A model generated the notes under the pieces. It did no database searches. It was not told the DNA's origin and saw nothing but the letters and a program-made list of their open reading frames with translations. From the NCBI GenBank assembly GCA_011317545.1, contig WUJK01000001.1, positions 4,445,001-4,509,000 on the forward strand: a stretch of 64,000 nt of DNA, read 5' to 3'. The DNA is from Coniella vitis. Lineage: Eukaryota; Ascomycota; Sordariomycetes; Diaporthales; Schizoparmaceae. Of the stretch, positions 45,563 through 57,653 are shown one piece after another. A program made the position numbers and the translations under genes. How positions within the stretch are numbered: the stretch's first letter is position 1; every line of letters starts with the position of its first letter.

Positions 45563-46688
45563 TCATAGACAAAGCTTCAAGCTGAGAGCCTCCTCATTAC
45601 GGCCGCCCTCAGCAGTCTCCCTCTCACCAGCAGACGCAGTACCCTCGCCATCGTCATCCTCAGTCTCAAATCCCACGCTCTCCCCCACCATGTCCCAGTT
45701 AACCGTCCAATCCTCCCAGGTACCGAGCAAGCCCTCCGTATCAGCCTCAATCTTGAGCTCCTCAAACGGCCAGTAATTGCCCCTCCGACCCATAAAGCTC
45801 GTCGAAACGCCCCAGCCACACTTGGAAAACACGTTGTTCGCCACAGTCGCCTTGCTCGAGTCGTAAATCAGCTGCCCGTCCGCGCGCCCCCTCTTGGCAT
45901 GGACAGCACTCGGGCGGCTCAGCACATTGCAAACGACCTTCAACTGCCGCACGGTTTCCGGGCTGGCTAAAAAACAGCCGAGGTGCGGGGGGATGTTACC
46001 CGCCATATCGTGCCTGATTTTGTTGTTGCTGACGGCCTTGGGCTGGATGGGTTCTCTGCGGGCTTGGGCTCGGGTGATTTCGCTGACGAGCGCTTTGAAG
46101 GCTGCGCTGGAGCTGGAGAAGGAGTTGTCCTTTTCTGTGAAGAGGCGGAAGTGGTAAGGGTAACCAAAGGCGTCGAGGAAGTGGGTGTGCCAAACCTGGA
46201 AAATTTCCGGGTAGCTGTCTAGAAGTCTGCAGATTGAGGAGGCGGTCGCTTGCTCTGTAATCCTGTTTGCGAGAGTGCCGATTGTAAGCTTTTGCTGTCC
46301 CTTTTCTTCTTTTTTTTGTGCTTCTTTCTCTTCTGCCCCTGGTAGTCCTTTCCGGGGGAAAGCAAGCGATGAGGGCAACTGGTAAGGTCATCCATCGTCA
46401 AGTGGGAGTTGATACTTACATCTGCGCAGCCCGGCAGTTCATCAGCAGCCTCAACGCATGCGTGATGAAGAGGTAATTCTTCGGATGGTGACCGATATGC
46501 TTGCGAATAGCCACCTCGAGGACAACTTCTCCATGTACATTGAAATGCTTCCTGCATTCTCTCTCCATAGCCTCACCGGGCCCTGTGTTGGGAAGGGTTT
46601 GAGGGTTATTGAATGGGGCGAAAGCCGTCTCGGAGTGAGACGGTGCTGGCGACAGAAGCCCACCGTAATGGACAAAGTCGGTGTTCAT
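45563..46688 (-). CDS. Uncharacterised conserved-looking protein, frame problem at the exon junction
   Basis: Exon 1 runs from the ATG at 46688 to 46420 (MNTDFVHYGGLLSPAPSHSE, then VAIRKHIGHHPKNYLFITHA). Exon 2 ends at 45563 and contains SSICRLLDSYPEIFQVWHTH, then HLGCFLASPETVRQLKVVCN and RRGNYWPFEELKIEADTEGL. Both parts look strongly coding. The obvious intron (donor GTAAGT at 46419, acceptor CCAG ending 46379) joins them out of frame, and none of the AG sites I checked downstream fixes the phase. A run of eight A on the coding strand (46317-46310) lies just inside exon 2; one base of length change there would reconcile the frames. Function is unknown. Whether the gene is intact, broken or affected by an assembly error cannot be settled here. 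Confidence 0.6.
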
Positions 46689-47479
46689 CTTGTCGAGGGC
46701 AACTGAATGGTGAGACCTGAATAGAAGGGTGGGGAGCAGAAGCGAACGGTATCGTGGGGAATGTGCAGTCCGCGTTCGTTCTGTGCTTGAGATGCGCGGT
46801 GGAAAGAAACGGAAGGCATTGCAGCAGAGGAAGCGGTACAAGGAGGAGGCGAATGTCAAGAGGGATGCTAAACATCAAGTGGAAGTGGCATTGTTTCGCC
46901 GTGGGGTCCACGACAAGTGAAGCCGACGAGATATCATCACTGGCCCAAGTCAAGGCAGCATGGAATCATGATCAGAAGCGTGCAGGTGGTTGGGGCCTCA
47001 TGAGGTGAAGCTGCTGCTGCTGCATGCTACGATCTTGGCCAGCACAAATAATAGGTTGGATCAGACTTATACAAAGTCATATAAGTGCACAATACAAATC
47101 ATCCTGCATTTAGACTTGCACCGACAGAAACACCATAGTGCCCATCGAGCTGCAAGAGGGAGCAACCATGACTGCCATCAATCAGTGAATGAACAAGGCT
47201 ACTTATTCATCAAAATGCGTGAATCGAGCCCTCAGATGTTGAGCGCATGAGAGATGGTGCAGACTGTGTGAAGCAGGAATGGCATAACAAATACCCAGAC
47301 ACTGCAAGTTGGACTTCCATATAGGGAGCTGGAGATTGGTGTTGCAGGGGTTCTTCAGCACTATATTTTGTTGTTCACAGAAATCAGGGGAAATGTTGAC
47401 CTTGGAGTTATTACTGAATAGACTGGGAGCAAAATGTATATGGCTCTTGGCTGGATACCAGCATGTTGTACAAAGCCTT
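46689..47479. other. Intergenic interval
   Basis: Nearly 800 bases between two minus-strand genes. Purine-rich at 46790-46870. No gene is seen. Confidence 0.55.
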
Positions 47480-49060
47480 TTACAGCAGGCCCTGCTTCTG
47501 GAGATCGTAGTAGACCTTTTCAGGCATCACATTGCCTTCCGCATCTTCCATCTGCACAATGCTGCCCTCATCCACCTTCTCTCTCTTCTTATCGCGTGTT
47601 CTCTTGTCCCAGAGTTTGAGCGCCTCGTTGATGCCAGTGATGTCTCGAAACAAGTGCGTGTCACTGATACCGAGCCGCTTGAGTCCGTAGATATGCCTGG
47701 CTTCATTGAAGTGCTTCTCGAACGCGCGACGGCCCATGTACACAAAGTTGCCACAAATCTCGCAGGGAAACTCGACACCGAGACCGTGCAGACGGTAGAG
47801 CCAGAAGGGAATGGGCTTGCCATCCCAGGCTAGCGGGAGTTTCAAGGGGTTGTGAATCTTCTCCTCGCCATCTTCTCCTTCCGTATCGTCCATGTCCTGG
47901 TACTGTGGTGGTTGTTCGGACAAGTTGAGCAGGTTTTCGAGCTCTTGCTGTCTTTCTCTCTCCGTCATTCCCTGGCGCCGCTCAACATTGACTCGGGTGT
48001 CTTCCCTCTCTGTGCTCATTGCGCTGGCCAAACGCTTGACCCTGTGTTCGCGCTCTGCAACCGCACGCTCCTTGAGCCGCAGCGTAGAATCACCAGTGGC
48101 AGCCGCAGCTCCGCCATCCTGCCTTTTTGCTAGTGTTTCGGCCGCCTTGATGTGCTTGCGGCCGTTGAGGTGGCCCTTGTAGACATTCTCGTTCTTGAAC
48201 TCCTTCTCGCAAGCATCGCACCATACAGCATCGGGGCCGCTCAATGTCTTGGCTACGCCCTGGCTGTCCGCAGCTGCTGGCTCGTTTTGCCAGCCGTCAA
48301 CTTGATCCTTTGCCCATGCCTCGTCAAACTCCTTATCGAAGGAGGCAAGAACCTTGTCCACGTTTTCTAGTGGTCTGGTCCGGCGCATGAAAGACTCGAG
48401 ATACTCTGACAGCTCGCCCACGTACTTGAAGTATTGGTCAGTCAGCTTGTCGCTCCTCTTGACTCCACCGTAACCTGGCGCGAAGTTGTCAAAGATTTGC
48501 AGGTACTGTAGGTATGCCAATCGCTTGACGTTGGGCAGGTTGATGTACGACTCGTGGCAGGCATGCAAGTCAAAGTAGCGTCCAAAGGCTTCCTCGCCAG
48601 AGAACATGGCATCGACGAGGTAGGGGACGGGTTCGCCATCGCCTCGCTTGCGAGGGCGGTACCTCGTCTCTGAGTTTTCTGCTTGCTCGTTCGGATACCG
48701 TGCGTGATGTTCCTTGATCTCGTTCACTTGCTTATGGAACTCCTCGAATGGGTCGCCGCTGCCAATTTGCAGGATTTCTTTGGATCGCAGGCCGTTAACA
48801 TCGCGGTACAACGACAACATCTCGGCAGACTGCCGCTGGATCTGGTCGAGGAGCTGCAATACCTCATGGTCTCGGTTCAGGCGGTCGCGTATCTAGTTGT
48901 GCGCTCTTGTGCGTTAGCTAGATGTCCTGTGAGAAGCGCATCGAAGCACGGACTTGCAGGATGTACTGACCTGTTTGGGCTCCTCGTCCATGCGGTCTGC
49001 GATACCCTGCTCGAGACGCTCAAGGTCTTCGGCGATGAACCGCTGCTCCTCGAGAAGCAT
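47480..49060 (-). CDS. prp9: Splicing factor 3A subunit 3 (SF3a60 / Prp9)
   Basis: Two exons, 49060-48971 and 48892-47480, give 500 residues. The intron has donor GTCAGT, branch GCTAACG and acceptor CTAG and is in phase 0, joining MDEEPKQ to IRDRLNRDHEVL. The N-terminus (MLLEEQRFIAEDLERLEQGI) is the family signature. Two zinc fingers are present: CDACEKEFKNENVYKGHLNGRKH and, near the C-terminus, a matrin-type CEICGNFVYMGRRAFEKHFN followed by EARH. The protein is part of the SF3a complex of the U2 snRNP, needed for branch-site recognition and prespliceosome assembly in the nucleus. Confidence 0.93.
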
Positions 49061-49471
49061 GATGGGCGTTAGTACGTGCAATCAGCTTGGAGATACCCTT
49101 TTTGTAGGTGTTCAAAGCAAAGAAGAGCAGGTAGAAAGGAGCAGTGGGCGTCAACATGGAAATCTGGCGAAAGCAATGAAAGCAGGACGATGCCATAGTC
49201 GCGGAAGCCTTCTACGTGACGATTGTTGCCGATAAGATAAGCGCCACTGGCCCAAGCAGCACCACCCCTGTCAGACTTTTTGGGGCATCTGAAGCCAGCC
49301 GCAAAGCAACACCAGGAAATCCAACTCCAGTCTTGCTCTTCTCCAAAAATATTCCCATTCACCAACAAGCTCTGCCATCCAAATCAGTCAACCGTCGTCC
49401 CGAAGCTCAACACCACGGAGCCTCACTGAGAAACGAATCCCACTGCGCCCGTCCGATCGAAAACTGTCACC
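49061..49471. promoter_or_regulatory. Shared bidirectional promoter interval, prp9 / eIF4A3
   Basis: Only 411 bp separate the two divergent start codons. Both promoters and 5' UTRs must fit here. No TATA box is obvious. Confidence 0.5.
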
Positions 49472-50798
49472 ATGGCTGAAGGAGGAGGCATCGACCGCAA
49501 GGCGGATGAGAGGATGGAGTTCAACACCTCCAAGGAGGTCACGGTGCATCCCACCTTCGAGTCCATGTCGCTGAAGGGTATGCTTCGCTCTCCACGGCTC
49601 AGATCTTTCTTGGCTTGCTGACACGGGCAACAGAGAGCCTTCTTCGCGGCATCTACGCCTACGGCTACGAATCCCCCTCGGCGGTCCAGTCCCGCGCTAT
49701 TGTGCAGGTCTGCAAGGGTCGCGACACGATTGCCCAAGCGCAGTCTGGTACTGGTAAAACGGCGACTTTCTCCATCAGTATGCTGCAAGTCATCGACACC
49801 GCCGTCCGCGAGACCCAAGCGCTGGTCCTGTCGCCCACCCGCGAACTTGCTACCCAGATCCAAAGCGTCGTCATGGCCCTCGGCGACTACATGAACGTGC
49901 AGTGCCACGCCTGCATTGGAGGCACAAACGTCGGCGAGGATATCCGCAAGCTTGACTACGGCCAGCACATTGTCTCTGGCACGCCTGGCCGTGTGGCCGA
50001 CATGATCCGACGCCGACACTTGCGAACGCGCCACATCAAGATGCTGGTCCTCGATGAGGCCGACGAGCTGCTGAACCAGGGTTTCCGAGAGCAGATTTAC
50101 GACGTGTACCGATATCTGCCCCCTGCGACACAGGTGGTGGTTGTCTCTGCCACCCTTCCCTACGACGTGCTCGACATGACGACCAAGTTCATGACAGATC
50201 CAGTGCGCATTCTTGTCAAGCGCGACGAGTTGACGCTCGAAGGTCTCAAGCAGTACTTTATCGCTGTGGAAAAAGAGGAGTGGAAGTTCGACACGCTTTG
50301 CGATCTCTACGACACGCTCACCATCACACAAGCTGTTATTTTCTGCAATACACGGCGCAAGGTCGATTGGCTGACGGACAAGATGCGAGAGGCAAACTTC
50401 ACTGTCAGCAGCATGCACGGTGACATGCCTCAAAAGGAGCGAGACAGCATTATGCAGGACTTCAGACAAGGCAACAGCAGAGTGCTCATCTCGACTGATG
50501 TGTGGGCGCGTGGTATTGACGTTCAGCAAGTCAGTCTGGTCATCAACTACGACCTGCCCAGCAACCGCGAGAACTACATCCACCGTATTGGTCGTTCTGG
50601 TCGCTTTGGCCGCAAGGGTGTCGCCATCAACTTTGTTACCAGCGAGGATGTGCGCATTCTTCGGGATATCGAATGTGAGTGTCATCAGAAGCTGTCGTCT
50701 GTTGTAACAGTGGAGGGCGGTACTGACAGGTGTGCTTAGTGTACTACTCAACCCAGATCGATGAGATGCCCATGAATGTCGCCGACCTGATCTCGTAA
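49472..50798 (+). CDS. fal1: DEAD-box RNA helicase eIF4A3 / Fal1
   Basis: Three exons, 49472-49577, 49634-50674 and 50740-50798, give 401 residues. The last exon codes only the conserved tail YYSTQIDEMPMNVADLIS. All helicase motifs are present in order: Q motif region, AQSGTGKT, PTRELA, GG, TPGRV, DEAD, SAT, RGIDVQQVSLVINYDLP and HRIGRSGRFGR. The N-terminus MEFNTSKEVTVHPTFESMSL and the C-terminal tail separate it from translation factor eIF4A. In fungi this protein is the exon-junction-complex helicase and also acts in 18S rRNA maturation. It is divergent from prp9. Confidence 0.94.
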
Positions 50799-51899
50799 GG
50801 CTGCTGAGGGTGCATGAAATCAAGGCTGGCAGCATTCGGTGAAAGAGGAAGCTCGAGGGTGGGACTGGGTTCGCAAGTCATTGCAAACAAAAGCGCCACA
50901 TGTGCGCAGGCAAACTAGCGTCAAGACGTCTAGTAATGGTAGTGGGAGGAAAGGGCACCTTGCCAACAAGTGAGTCGGCTCGTTGCGAAGCGTGATGCAG
51001 AATGATTAACTAAATTGCTGACAGTTTCGGTCACTAGGTACAGATTGACAAGTTTTCTAAATGAAAAGCGCATTGTTTGATTATAGTTCGTTCACTCTTG
51101 ATTTTCCATGTCATGAGCTTTCGATATGGGACAATTGGGGGGGGGGGGGGAACACATGATTTGGCCCCCCTTTCTGTATTATGTGGCGTCTTAACCATCG
51201 CCAATCTGGTGGCGTACCCCTTGCAAATAACGCCATCTTGAAATTACAATTCTCGATGGTGCCGTTTCCCCATCTTGGTCACTTGCGCCGGAGCCGATCC
51301 TGGCTCATTTTGGAGCATGTGGCTCTCTCTAGCTTCTCGAAGCTTTTGTGGATGCGGTGCTTGTTCCTCTCCATCACCCACGCACGGCGTGTATTCCAGC
51401 ATAGTCTGGTTGGCCTTGCGTCCAACTGAGTGGTGCTTCAAAGTTGGATCTCCACTCCACCACCATGGGACCCGGTCCTTTTAGCGACTCAGGATACCCT
51501 CTCAACCCAAGATGCCGGTCCGGAGTGCCGCCAAGGCAGAGAGCAACCCAGACCTCTCGCATGAGCTGATATGGCATCCGAACTGCCTTGGCCGTGGGCA
51601 TAGCGATGCAAGAGAGGCCTCCTCGCCCTCGGACCATCTTTTGCGTGCCGTTCTAGCATTCAGCCACCGTACGGCTTTCGCTCCGCTAGTCGTGGAGTGG
51701 GCGACTTATTTCTGTTGGCGCAGTTGACTTTTCATTTCCCAGAATCCAGCGGGAACTGTATCTTCTTTAGCGCCTGTCTGTGTTTTTCTATTATTTCTTC
51801 TAGTGGTCCTTTTTTATTTTTTTATTTTTTTTTGTTCTCTCTTTTTCCCTTGTCCTTCCAGGAATCGCCAATTCTTGAACGATCCCTGTTTCCTCTCCT
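50799..51899. other. Convergent 3' intergenic interval with G-run
   Basis: Between eIF4A3 (+) and the receptor gene (-). It contains a run of about 14 G near 51137-51150 and a T-rich stretch near 51800-51850. No gene is supported. Confidence 0.55.
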
Positions 51900-53814
51900 T
51901 CATCCCCCAGGCGAGCTCGGCGCCATACTCGGCCTCCGCATCGTCCCAGGCTCGCTCGGCGCACAGCTCGGTCTGCGCATCGCATTGACGATGGGCGAAC
52001 CCGGTTGTGGCGGCACGGCAGCCACACTCGGTCGGCGCGTGGTCCCGGGGGAGCTGGGCGCACAGCTGGGTCGCCGCGCCCACCGCTGCTGCTCCAGCGG
52101 GCCCTCGTCAATCTCCTGCTCAATGGGTGTCGAGATGCTCGAGCTCGAATGGTGGCTCCGCCGCGGCATGTCCGGCACGGGGAGCAGGAAGACGTTTGCG
52201 GGGAGCGGCGGTAGGTGCAGGCCTGCTTCCATTGTGTGCGCTGCTTCGTAGCTGCTGCTTCCACTGCGTGCGCTGCGCCGCCTGTTGCCGTTGATAATGG
52301 CGCCGACAACACCGCCGCCCTGGTGCCCGCCCTCTCCCTCGTTCAGTGTCTGCAGGGATCTGTCGAGACGGGCGAGCTGGGCCGTGAACCAGGACTGTTT
52401 CTTGACGACGACCGTCTGGGGTCTCATGGGTTTCGAGCCAATGGTAGGCGGGTTGATGGAGTAATTGTTGAAAAAGACCGACCCTCCGAGGCGGCTCTTG
52501 TCCCTCATTCCCAACATTCTGCCTCCCGATCCCCCGTGTCCGCCGCCTGCTTTGCCGCTCTTCCCACTCTTTGCACCAGCGCCGCCGCCGCCGCCGTTGA
52601 TTCCAAGGGGGTCCTGGGTGCTTTCGCAGCCGCGGCGGGTCAGCAGGGCTTCGGGCACGAGGCGGCGGATCAGAGGGTTCATGGTCATGATGCAGGCGCA
52701 GACGATGCCTGTGTTTGCCTCGATGAGGGACCAAAAGTCGGTGGTGACCGAGTCGTAGGTGAAGTCTGAGGTGAAGCGGGTGGTGGCGAGCTGGGTGAGG
52801 CGGATGATGGAGACGATGCAGATGCTGTAATGTGTGTGTGTGCCAAGTCGCATGATGTGTCAGTTTTTGTCTCTACTTTTCTCTCTGTGATGAGATTTGA
52901 TTATGATGCAAGAATAAGAGCATGTGCACACAACAAGCCGAAAAAGAAAAGAATAGAAAAAAGAAAAGGGGGGGGGGGGAGAGAGAAACTTACAAGAACC
53001 CAAAAGAAAACAAGACAAGAAGCATAATCTTTTGGTCCTTTGGCGCACGCATCGACCAGATGACAGGCAAGGGCAGCAGAAAGGTGAAGAAATCGGTGCC
53101 GAGCTGGATGCCCAAGATGGCGTCGTAGGCCTGCATGGAGTGGCAATACGCGGACTTGATGTGGCCGTCCCAGTAGGCCTTGAGCGGGATGCACGCCGTG
53201 AAGATGAGGACGTAGTCGGTGAGGCTCGTCAGCAGCACCATGGCGAGCAGCACGCGCAGGGTGCGCTGGACCCAGAGGTGGGTCAGGGTGCGCAGGTAGA
53301 GGAAGAGGATGGAGATTTTGGTGAAGAGGACGGTGGTGGTGAACCAGAGCATGCCGAGCCAGTATGTCTGCGGATTGCAGTTAGTATGGAAATTCTGTTT
53401 TGCTCTCATTTTCTTGTCTTGTTACTTTTCTTTCTTTCTTTCTTCCTTTCTTCTTTTATTTATATATATATCTGTGCCTGGTCACTTCTTTGCGGTGCCA
53501 GTCCAATTTTTCCGACTTACCTCCGTCACTATGCTCAGCCTAGCCGTTGATAAGGCCGCCGCATGCTTGCCCAAGCCAAAGTGGGCATCGACAATATACG
53601 CCGTTGAATAGGCCGACGAAAAGAACATGGCCACGAGAATCATCCAGTCCTCCCGGCCGAGGACGTTGAGTATGTGGCCGCGCAGGTAGAACCGCAGGGC
53701 GACAAAGACGGCGGCGATGGCCCATGTTATTGCGGCACAGACAATCAGGCTGGTTTGCCAAGATGCATGGAGGTCGACGTCGTTCGAGCCTGTGCTGGTG
53801 CCATTGTTGGACAT
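51900..53814 (-). CDS. Rhodopsin-domain seven-helix membrane protein (Pth11-like)
   Basis: Three exons, 53814-53521, 53367-52994 and 52824-51900, give 530 residues. The first intron has donor GTAAGT and acceptor CGCAG. The second has donor GTAAGT and acceptor TTACAG. Seven hydrophobic helices fit the fungal rhodopsin-like domain, with RFYLRGHILNVLGREDWMIL, then FTKISILFLYLRTL and LLPLPVIWSMRAPKDQKIML. There is no CFEM domain and no retinal Lys motif that I can identify. Such proteins are candidate plasma-membrane receptors; ligands are unknown. The long cytoplasmic tail is Gly-rich, then carries repeated RRPS motifs that fit the RRxS consensus of cAMP-dependent kinase. A (CA)n tract lies in the second intron. 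Confidence 0.82.
51903..52085 (-). repeat. Imperfect tandem repeat in the receptor tail (RRPS units)
   Basis: Coding repeat giving RRPSCAPSSPGTTRRPSVAA and, further on, RRPSCAPSEPGTMRRPSMAP. DNA and protein are both repeated with small changes, so the duplication is fairly recent. Confidence 0.75.
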
Positions 53815-53903
53815 GGCTCCAGGCGGGGGTTAGAAAAAGGGTTGGAATTGTGGTGTGTTGTATCCGAGGTGAAGTGGTTTCTATGTTGTTGTTACTGTTG
53901 TTG

Positions 53904-53947
53904 TTGATGGTGGTGGTGATGATGGTGATGATGATGATGATGATGGA
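53904..53947. repeat. GTT/GAT trinucleotide repeats
   Basis: Runs of gttgtt and gatgatgat just upstream of the receptor start, probably in its 5' UTR or promoter. Confidence 0.8.
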
Positions 53948-54674
53948 TGGTATTCCGGCCAGTTTCTTCCTCCCGTCACTGCAACTGGCTCCGAGTAGGC
54001 TATAAGGACGGCAGCATGGTCTTGGTAATTTTGCTGGTTGTACTTGGATAGTTGGGCTTCTCTTCCCTTTCCCCCGTTGTTGTGCCTTTTTTTTGCTGGA
54101 TCACTAGACTTCCGTTGTGTCTTGTTCTGCTCGATCCTTCTCTCTCTCTTTTTTTTCCCCCCTCTTTCCTTTGGTGAACTCTTCCTCTTCCTTCTGCTTG
54201 GTTCACAGTCTCCTCTCTCTTCTATTGTGGACCTGGGCGGTAGTTGTTTCGGCTATCGGTGCCTCGGTGCACATCAGATTGTCCACGATCAAAGCCCAGG
54301 CATAAAAAAAATAAAATAAAAAAATAAAAAGGAGCCTAGACGGGAGAGAAGAAACCGGGGTCAACAATCGGAAATATTTTTTTTGGGTCGTGATGCAGAA
54401 GCGTTCGTGTCGTCGATGATCTTGTATGTGTACCGTATGTATAATACCGAATTATAGTATATACAATGGGTGGCAAAGGATGGAAAAAGAAGACCAGCAA
54501 AAGGAAGACAGGTAACAAGGCAGGAAATACCAAAAGCTAGACTCCAGGACCCAGATGGAAGAAGAATAAGACGAGACAAGGGTTACCCAAAGATGGAAAT
54601 GATAAGATTTGACGGAAAGGACAGGGAACACACGAGTCACAAGAGGGTTAGAATGAGGAAAGGAAGGGAAAAGG

Positions 54675-54679
<5 letters not shown>

Positions 54680-54707
<28 letters not shown>

Positions 54708-54721
54708 CAGAGAGAGAGAGC
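54680..54721. repeat. GA microsatellite
   Basis: Nearly uninterrupted gagaga tract, broken once by a C. Confidence 0.9.
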
Positions 54722-55319
54722 AAAAACGCGGTGACAACAGACACGCCAAAAAAGACGTAAGAAAGACCCCTCTCTTTTCTTGCCAAACCCTGGAAAGAGA
54801 GGCGTGTATAATGCACAGTAGCAGGTGGCATGTATGCGCCTGCGTACGAGCAGAGAGCACAACTCAAAAACCCCCTTTGCCTTTGCCTCTACTTAGCAGA
54901 TCTTCTCTCTTTGACTGGCTGGATGGGCAACTGGCTGACTGGGCTGGCTGGCTGGCTGACGGGGGGGGGAAGCAAAGAGCAGACGATCATCCTCCTCGAC
55001 TATGCACATTGGGCCTGCCCCAATCAGATGGCGAGGTTCTGGTTTTTCTTTTTTGGCTTCTAGATGCGATCAAGCCTTTCAAAGCTTGTCAGGCCCTGCT
55101 TGTGCAGGCGTTTGACAACCAGCGGTAAGACACCGCCACTGTGCTTTCGACGCGGCCCGAACGATACACTCGAGATTCGGCCACATGTAGGCAAAGGGTA
55201 AAGCGCAGCATGAAAAGATGGAGCGGATTGGGCTGGGCCAGCCAGTCACTGGCAGCCGCGCAGCACACAAGTTGTGTGGACTATCTGGCAGAGCCGATTA
55301 ACTCTCACCTAGTCAGTCA

Positions 55320-55351
<32 letters not shown>

Positions 55352-56563
55352 GCAGCAAAGCAAGAGACGCAGTCGGTGAGAGAGGCACGTGCAGCTCTGG
55401 TGTAACTTTCTGGGGGCCAGGTTGGACTCCGAGTGGCCAAGGCCACAGGCGGTACAGAGACTCGCTGCTGGCGGGCTGCACAACAACCTCCAAGCGCAAC
55501 GACAACCGCAAGCGTGGACCACGTACTGGCCCACTCGATGCACGAAAAGTGGGTGCTGCTCCCTCCGAGAAGCAGCCAGGGGTCTCCACCGCCCATCGTT
55601 TGGAGGAGAGAGAGGGAGAGAGAGAGAGAGAGGAGGCAGCCGAGGCGGGTAGAGGGAAGACGGCTATGTGGTCGCTCGGGTGACTGTTTCGTCAACTAGT
55701 CGGCCCTGTGCTGCCAATGTTTGAAACGACAAAGAGGCCCAATGTGGGATATGATGAGGGACAGATGAGAATAGTCATGGCATGTGCTCTGTAGAAGCAA
55801 GTACACGGTCATGGAGCCGCCCATCGCTTGACAGGAGGGCCAGACAAGGACATGGGCCGCCGGGGAGCAGGTCGTTCTTCGGTGCTTCGCCTGCGCGTGC
55901 CATATAGTATGCTATGTATGTATGTACAGGCATGGGACGTTCGTCAAGCTCATTTGTGTTTTACTTGGGTGGTGGAGCTTTGCAAAAAAACTCTGAGAGA
56001 TTGATTGATAGAGCGCTGCCGGATGGGCGGTGGGCGGAGAGGGGTCTCTGCTCTTCTCGTTTGTCGTCGTCGTCGTCGTCGTCCCTTTTCTTCTTGTGCT
56101 TCTTGTCCGTCTTGTGCCTCATCTCTGTCCTGTGCCCACTCTCACTTGTCCAAGGACGCATACGGACGAGCAGGTGGGCGGCGTCTGCACCATGTCAATG
56201 CGGAAACGCTGTGGGCTCAAGGCAGGCGGTGCCTGGGCTAGAGCACATCCCTCTCCTCGGACCCGACACCATGGACAGGAACCCATCGCATCACAATCTT
56301 GGCTAAGAAGGGCAAAGCCATCCACACCAGTGCCCGATCTGCAGCCGGAACGATGACAACCGTAGCGCTGCCTGGTGGTCCACGACCATCCGGCACGGCA
56401 GTTGACTCGAGTAGTTGGTTTAGGGGCCAATAGTTCCTGGCCCCTCATTCCCGGGCGAGGCTGGCCCACGAGAGATGGGTTTGGCGGTGGCACGAAGCTG
56501 TCCAATGAAGCCATCAGGAGCCTTGGCCGCTTGGGAACCGCTGAAACACGTGAGCGCGAGGCA

Positions 56564-56600
56564 GGGCTGGCTGGCTGGCTGGCTGGCTGGCTTGCTTGCT
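56564..56600. repeat. GGCT tetranucleotide repeat
   Basis: Six or more ggct units followed by degenerate gcttgcttgc; a similar, shorter tract is near 54913-54958. Confidence 0.85.
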
Positions 56601-57628
56601 GCCCAGCCTTTTTGTCCTGTACCTTGGCGCGCGCGCAAGGAGCCGCCAGTCGAGTCGAGTCGACATCTGCCCATGGGACGGCTGCTGCACATACACCGCA
56701 AAGCAAGGCCGTGGCTGCGGCCCAGTGCCAGCCAGCGCTGATCCAGGTGGCTGGCTCGACAGCAGCAGGACAGCTCCAAGACCGAGGAAGCAAGCCTCTG
56801 TTGATGCTGCAGCGGAACCCGGCGCCAGAGGGCGAACACCCCAGGAGCCGTCTCACTGAGTGGAGTGGGCCTTGTGCCCCCGGCCGGCTCCCTCGCTCCA
56901 ATCAAAGCCAAGCCAGGCCAAATCAGTCCATCTATGAAGTATCTGATCGAGGTGGATCCTGTCCTGTTGACGAACCTGTCTGTTGCCGAGCGAGCGAGCG
57001 AGCGCGCAGGCAGCCCCATTTACCACGAACCAGTGGGTTTGCAAAGGCCGCCTAGCCAGAATGCGTTGGCTGGTTCTCGGTCCGGCACTGGCACTGGCAC
57101 GTCGGCTCCTTTTCTTGTTCTTCTTCCGCCGTCTGTGCGTGCTTTTGCCCGTGGGCGCATCGACTCTGTGCTGTGGTACGTGTTGGCGCGCTCGGGAATC
57201 GTATGAGTGAATGAAACGAAATGTACTTTGATGAGGAACGAGCAAAGCACTGTTCACGTTCCTTTCTCGGCGAATCCTTGCGAGGGTCTGCTATACTATG
57301 ACCATGGATGTGAGGTTCTTGCAGAGGCCCAGCGATGATTGCGAAATACACCAAGTACTGTGGTAAAAGTACCGGAAGTGCTAAGCACAGGGGCTTTGCA
57401 GGTTCCTTGATAAGTGTCCTGTCCTCTAAATAGTACTATTATTACCCAGTATACCACCAATTTGCTGCCCACCGATCGAGACGCAAGCAGAACGAGTGCA
57501 TCGCAAGAGAGAGAAAGCCAGTCTTCTGTCCCAATCTCCGCATGTTCAGGCGAGGAGCACTTGCGAAGAGGGCCCATGTGCTTGGGTTCCTTTTTTCCAA
57601 GACGAAAGGCATTCAAAGCAGCTGTTCA

Positions 57629-57653
57629 TGAGTCTCTCTCTCTCTCTCTCTCA
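57629..57653. repeat. CT microsatellite
   Basis: Uninterrupted tctctc tract. Confidence 0.9.

Noticed and set aside
49423..50835. 470-codon open frame antisense to the eIF4A3 gene
   Set aside because: It overlaps the whole helicase gene, lacks domain content, and open antisense frames are common over GC-biased conserved genes.
56119..57055. Long overlapping frames on both strands in the 3' gene desert
   Set aside because: They are repetitive, mutually overlapping, without splice or domain logic, and rich in Arg, Ser and Ala as random GC-rich DNA would give.
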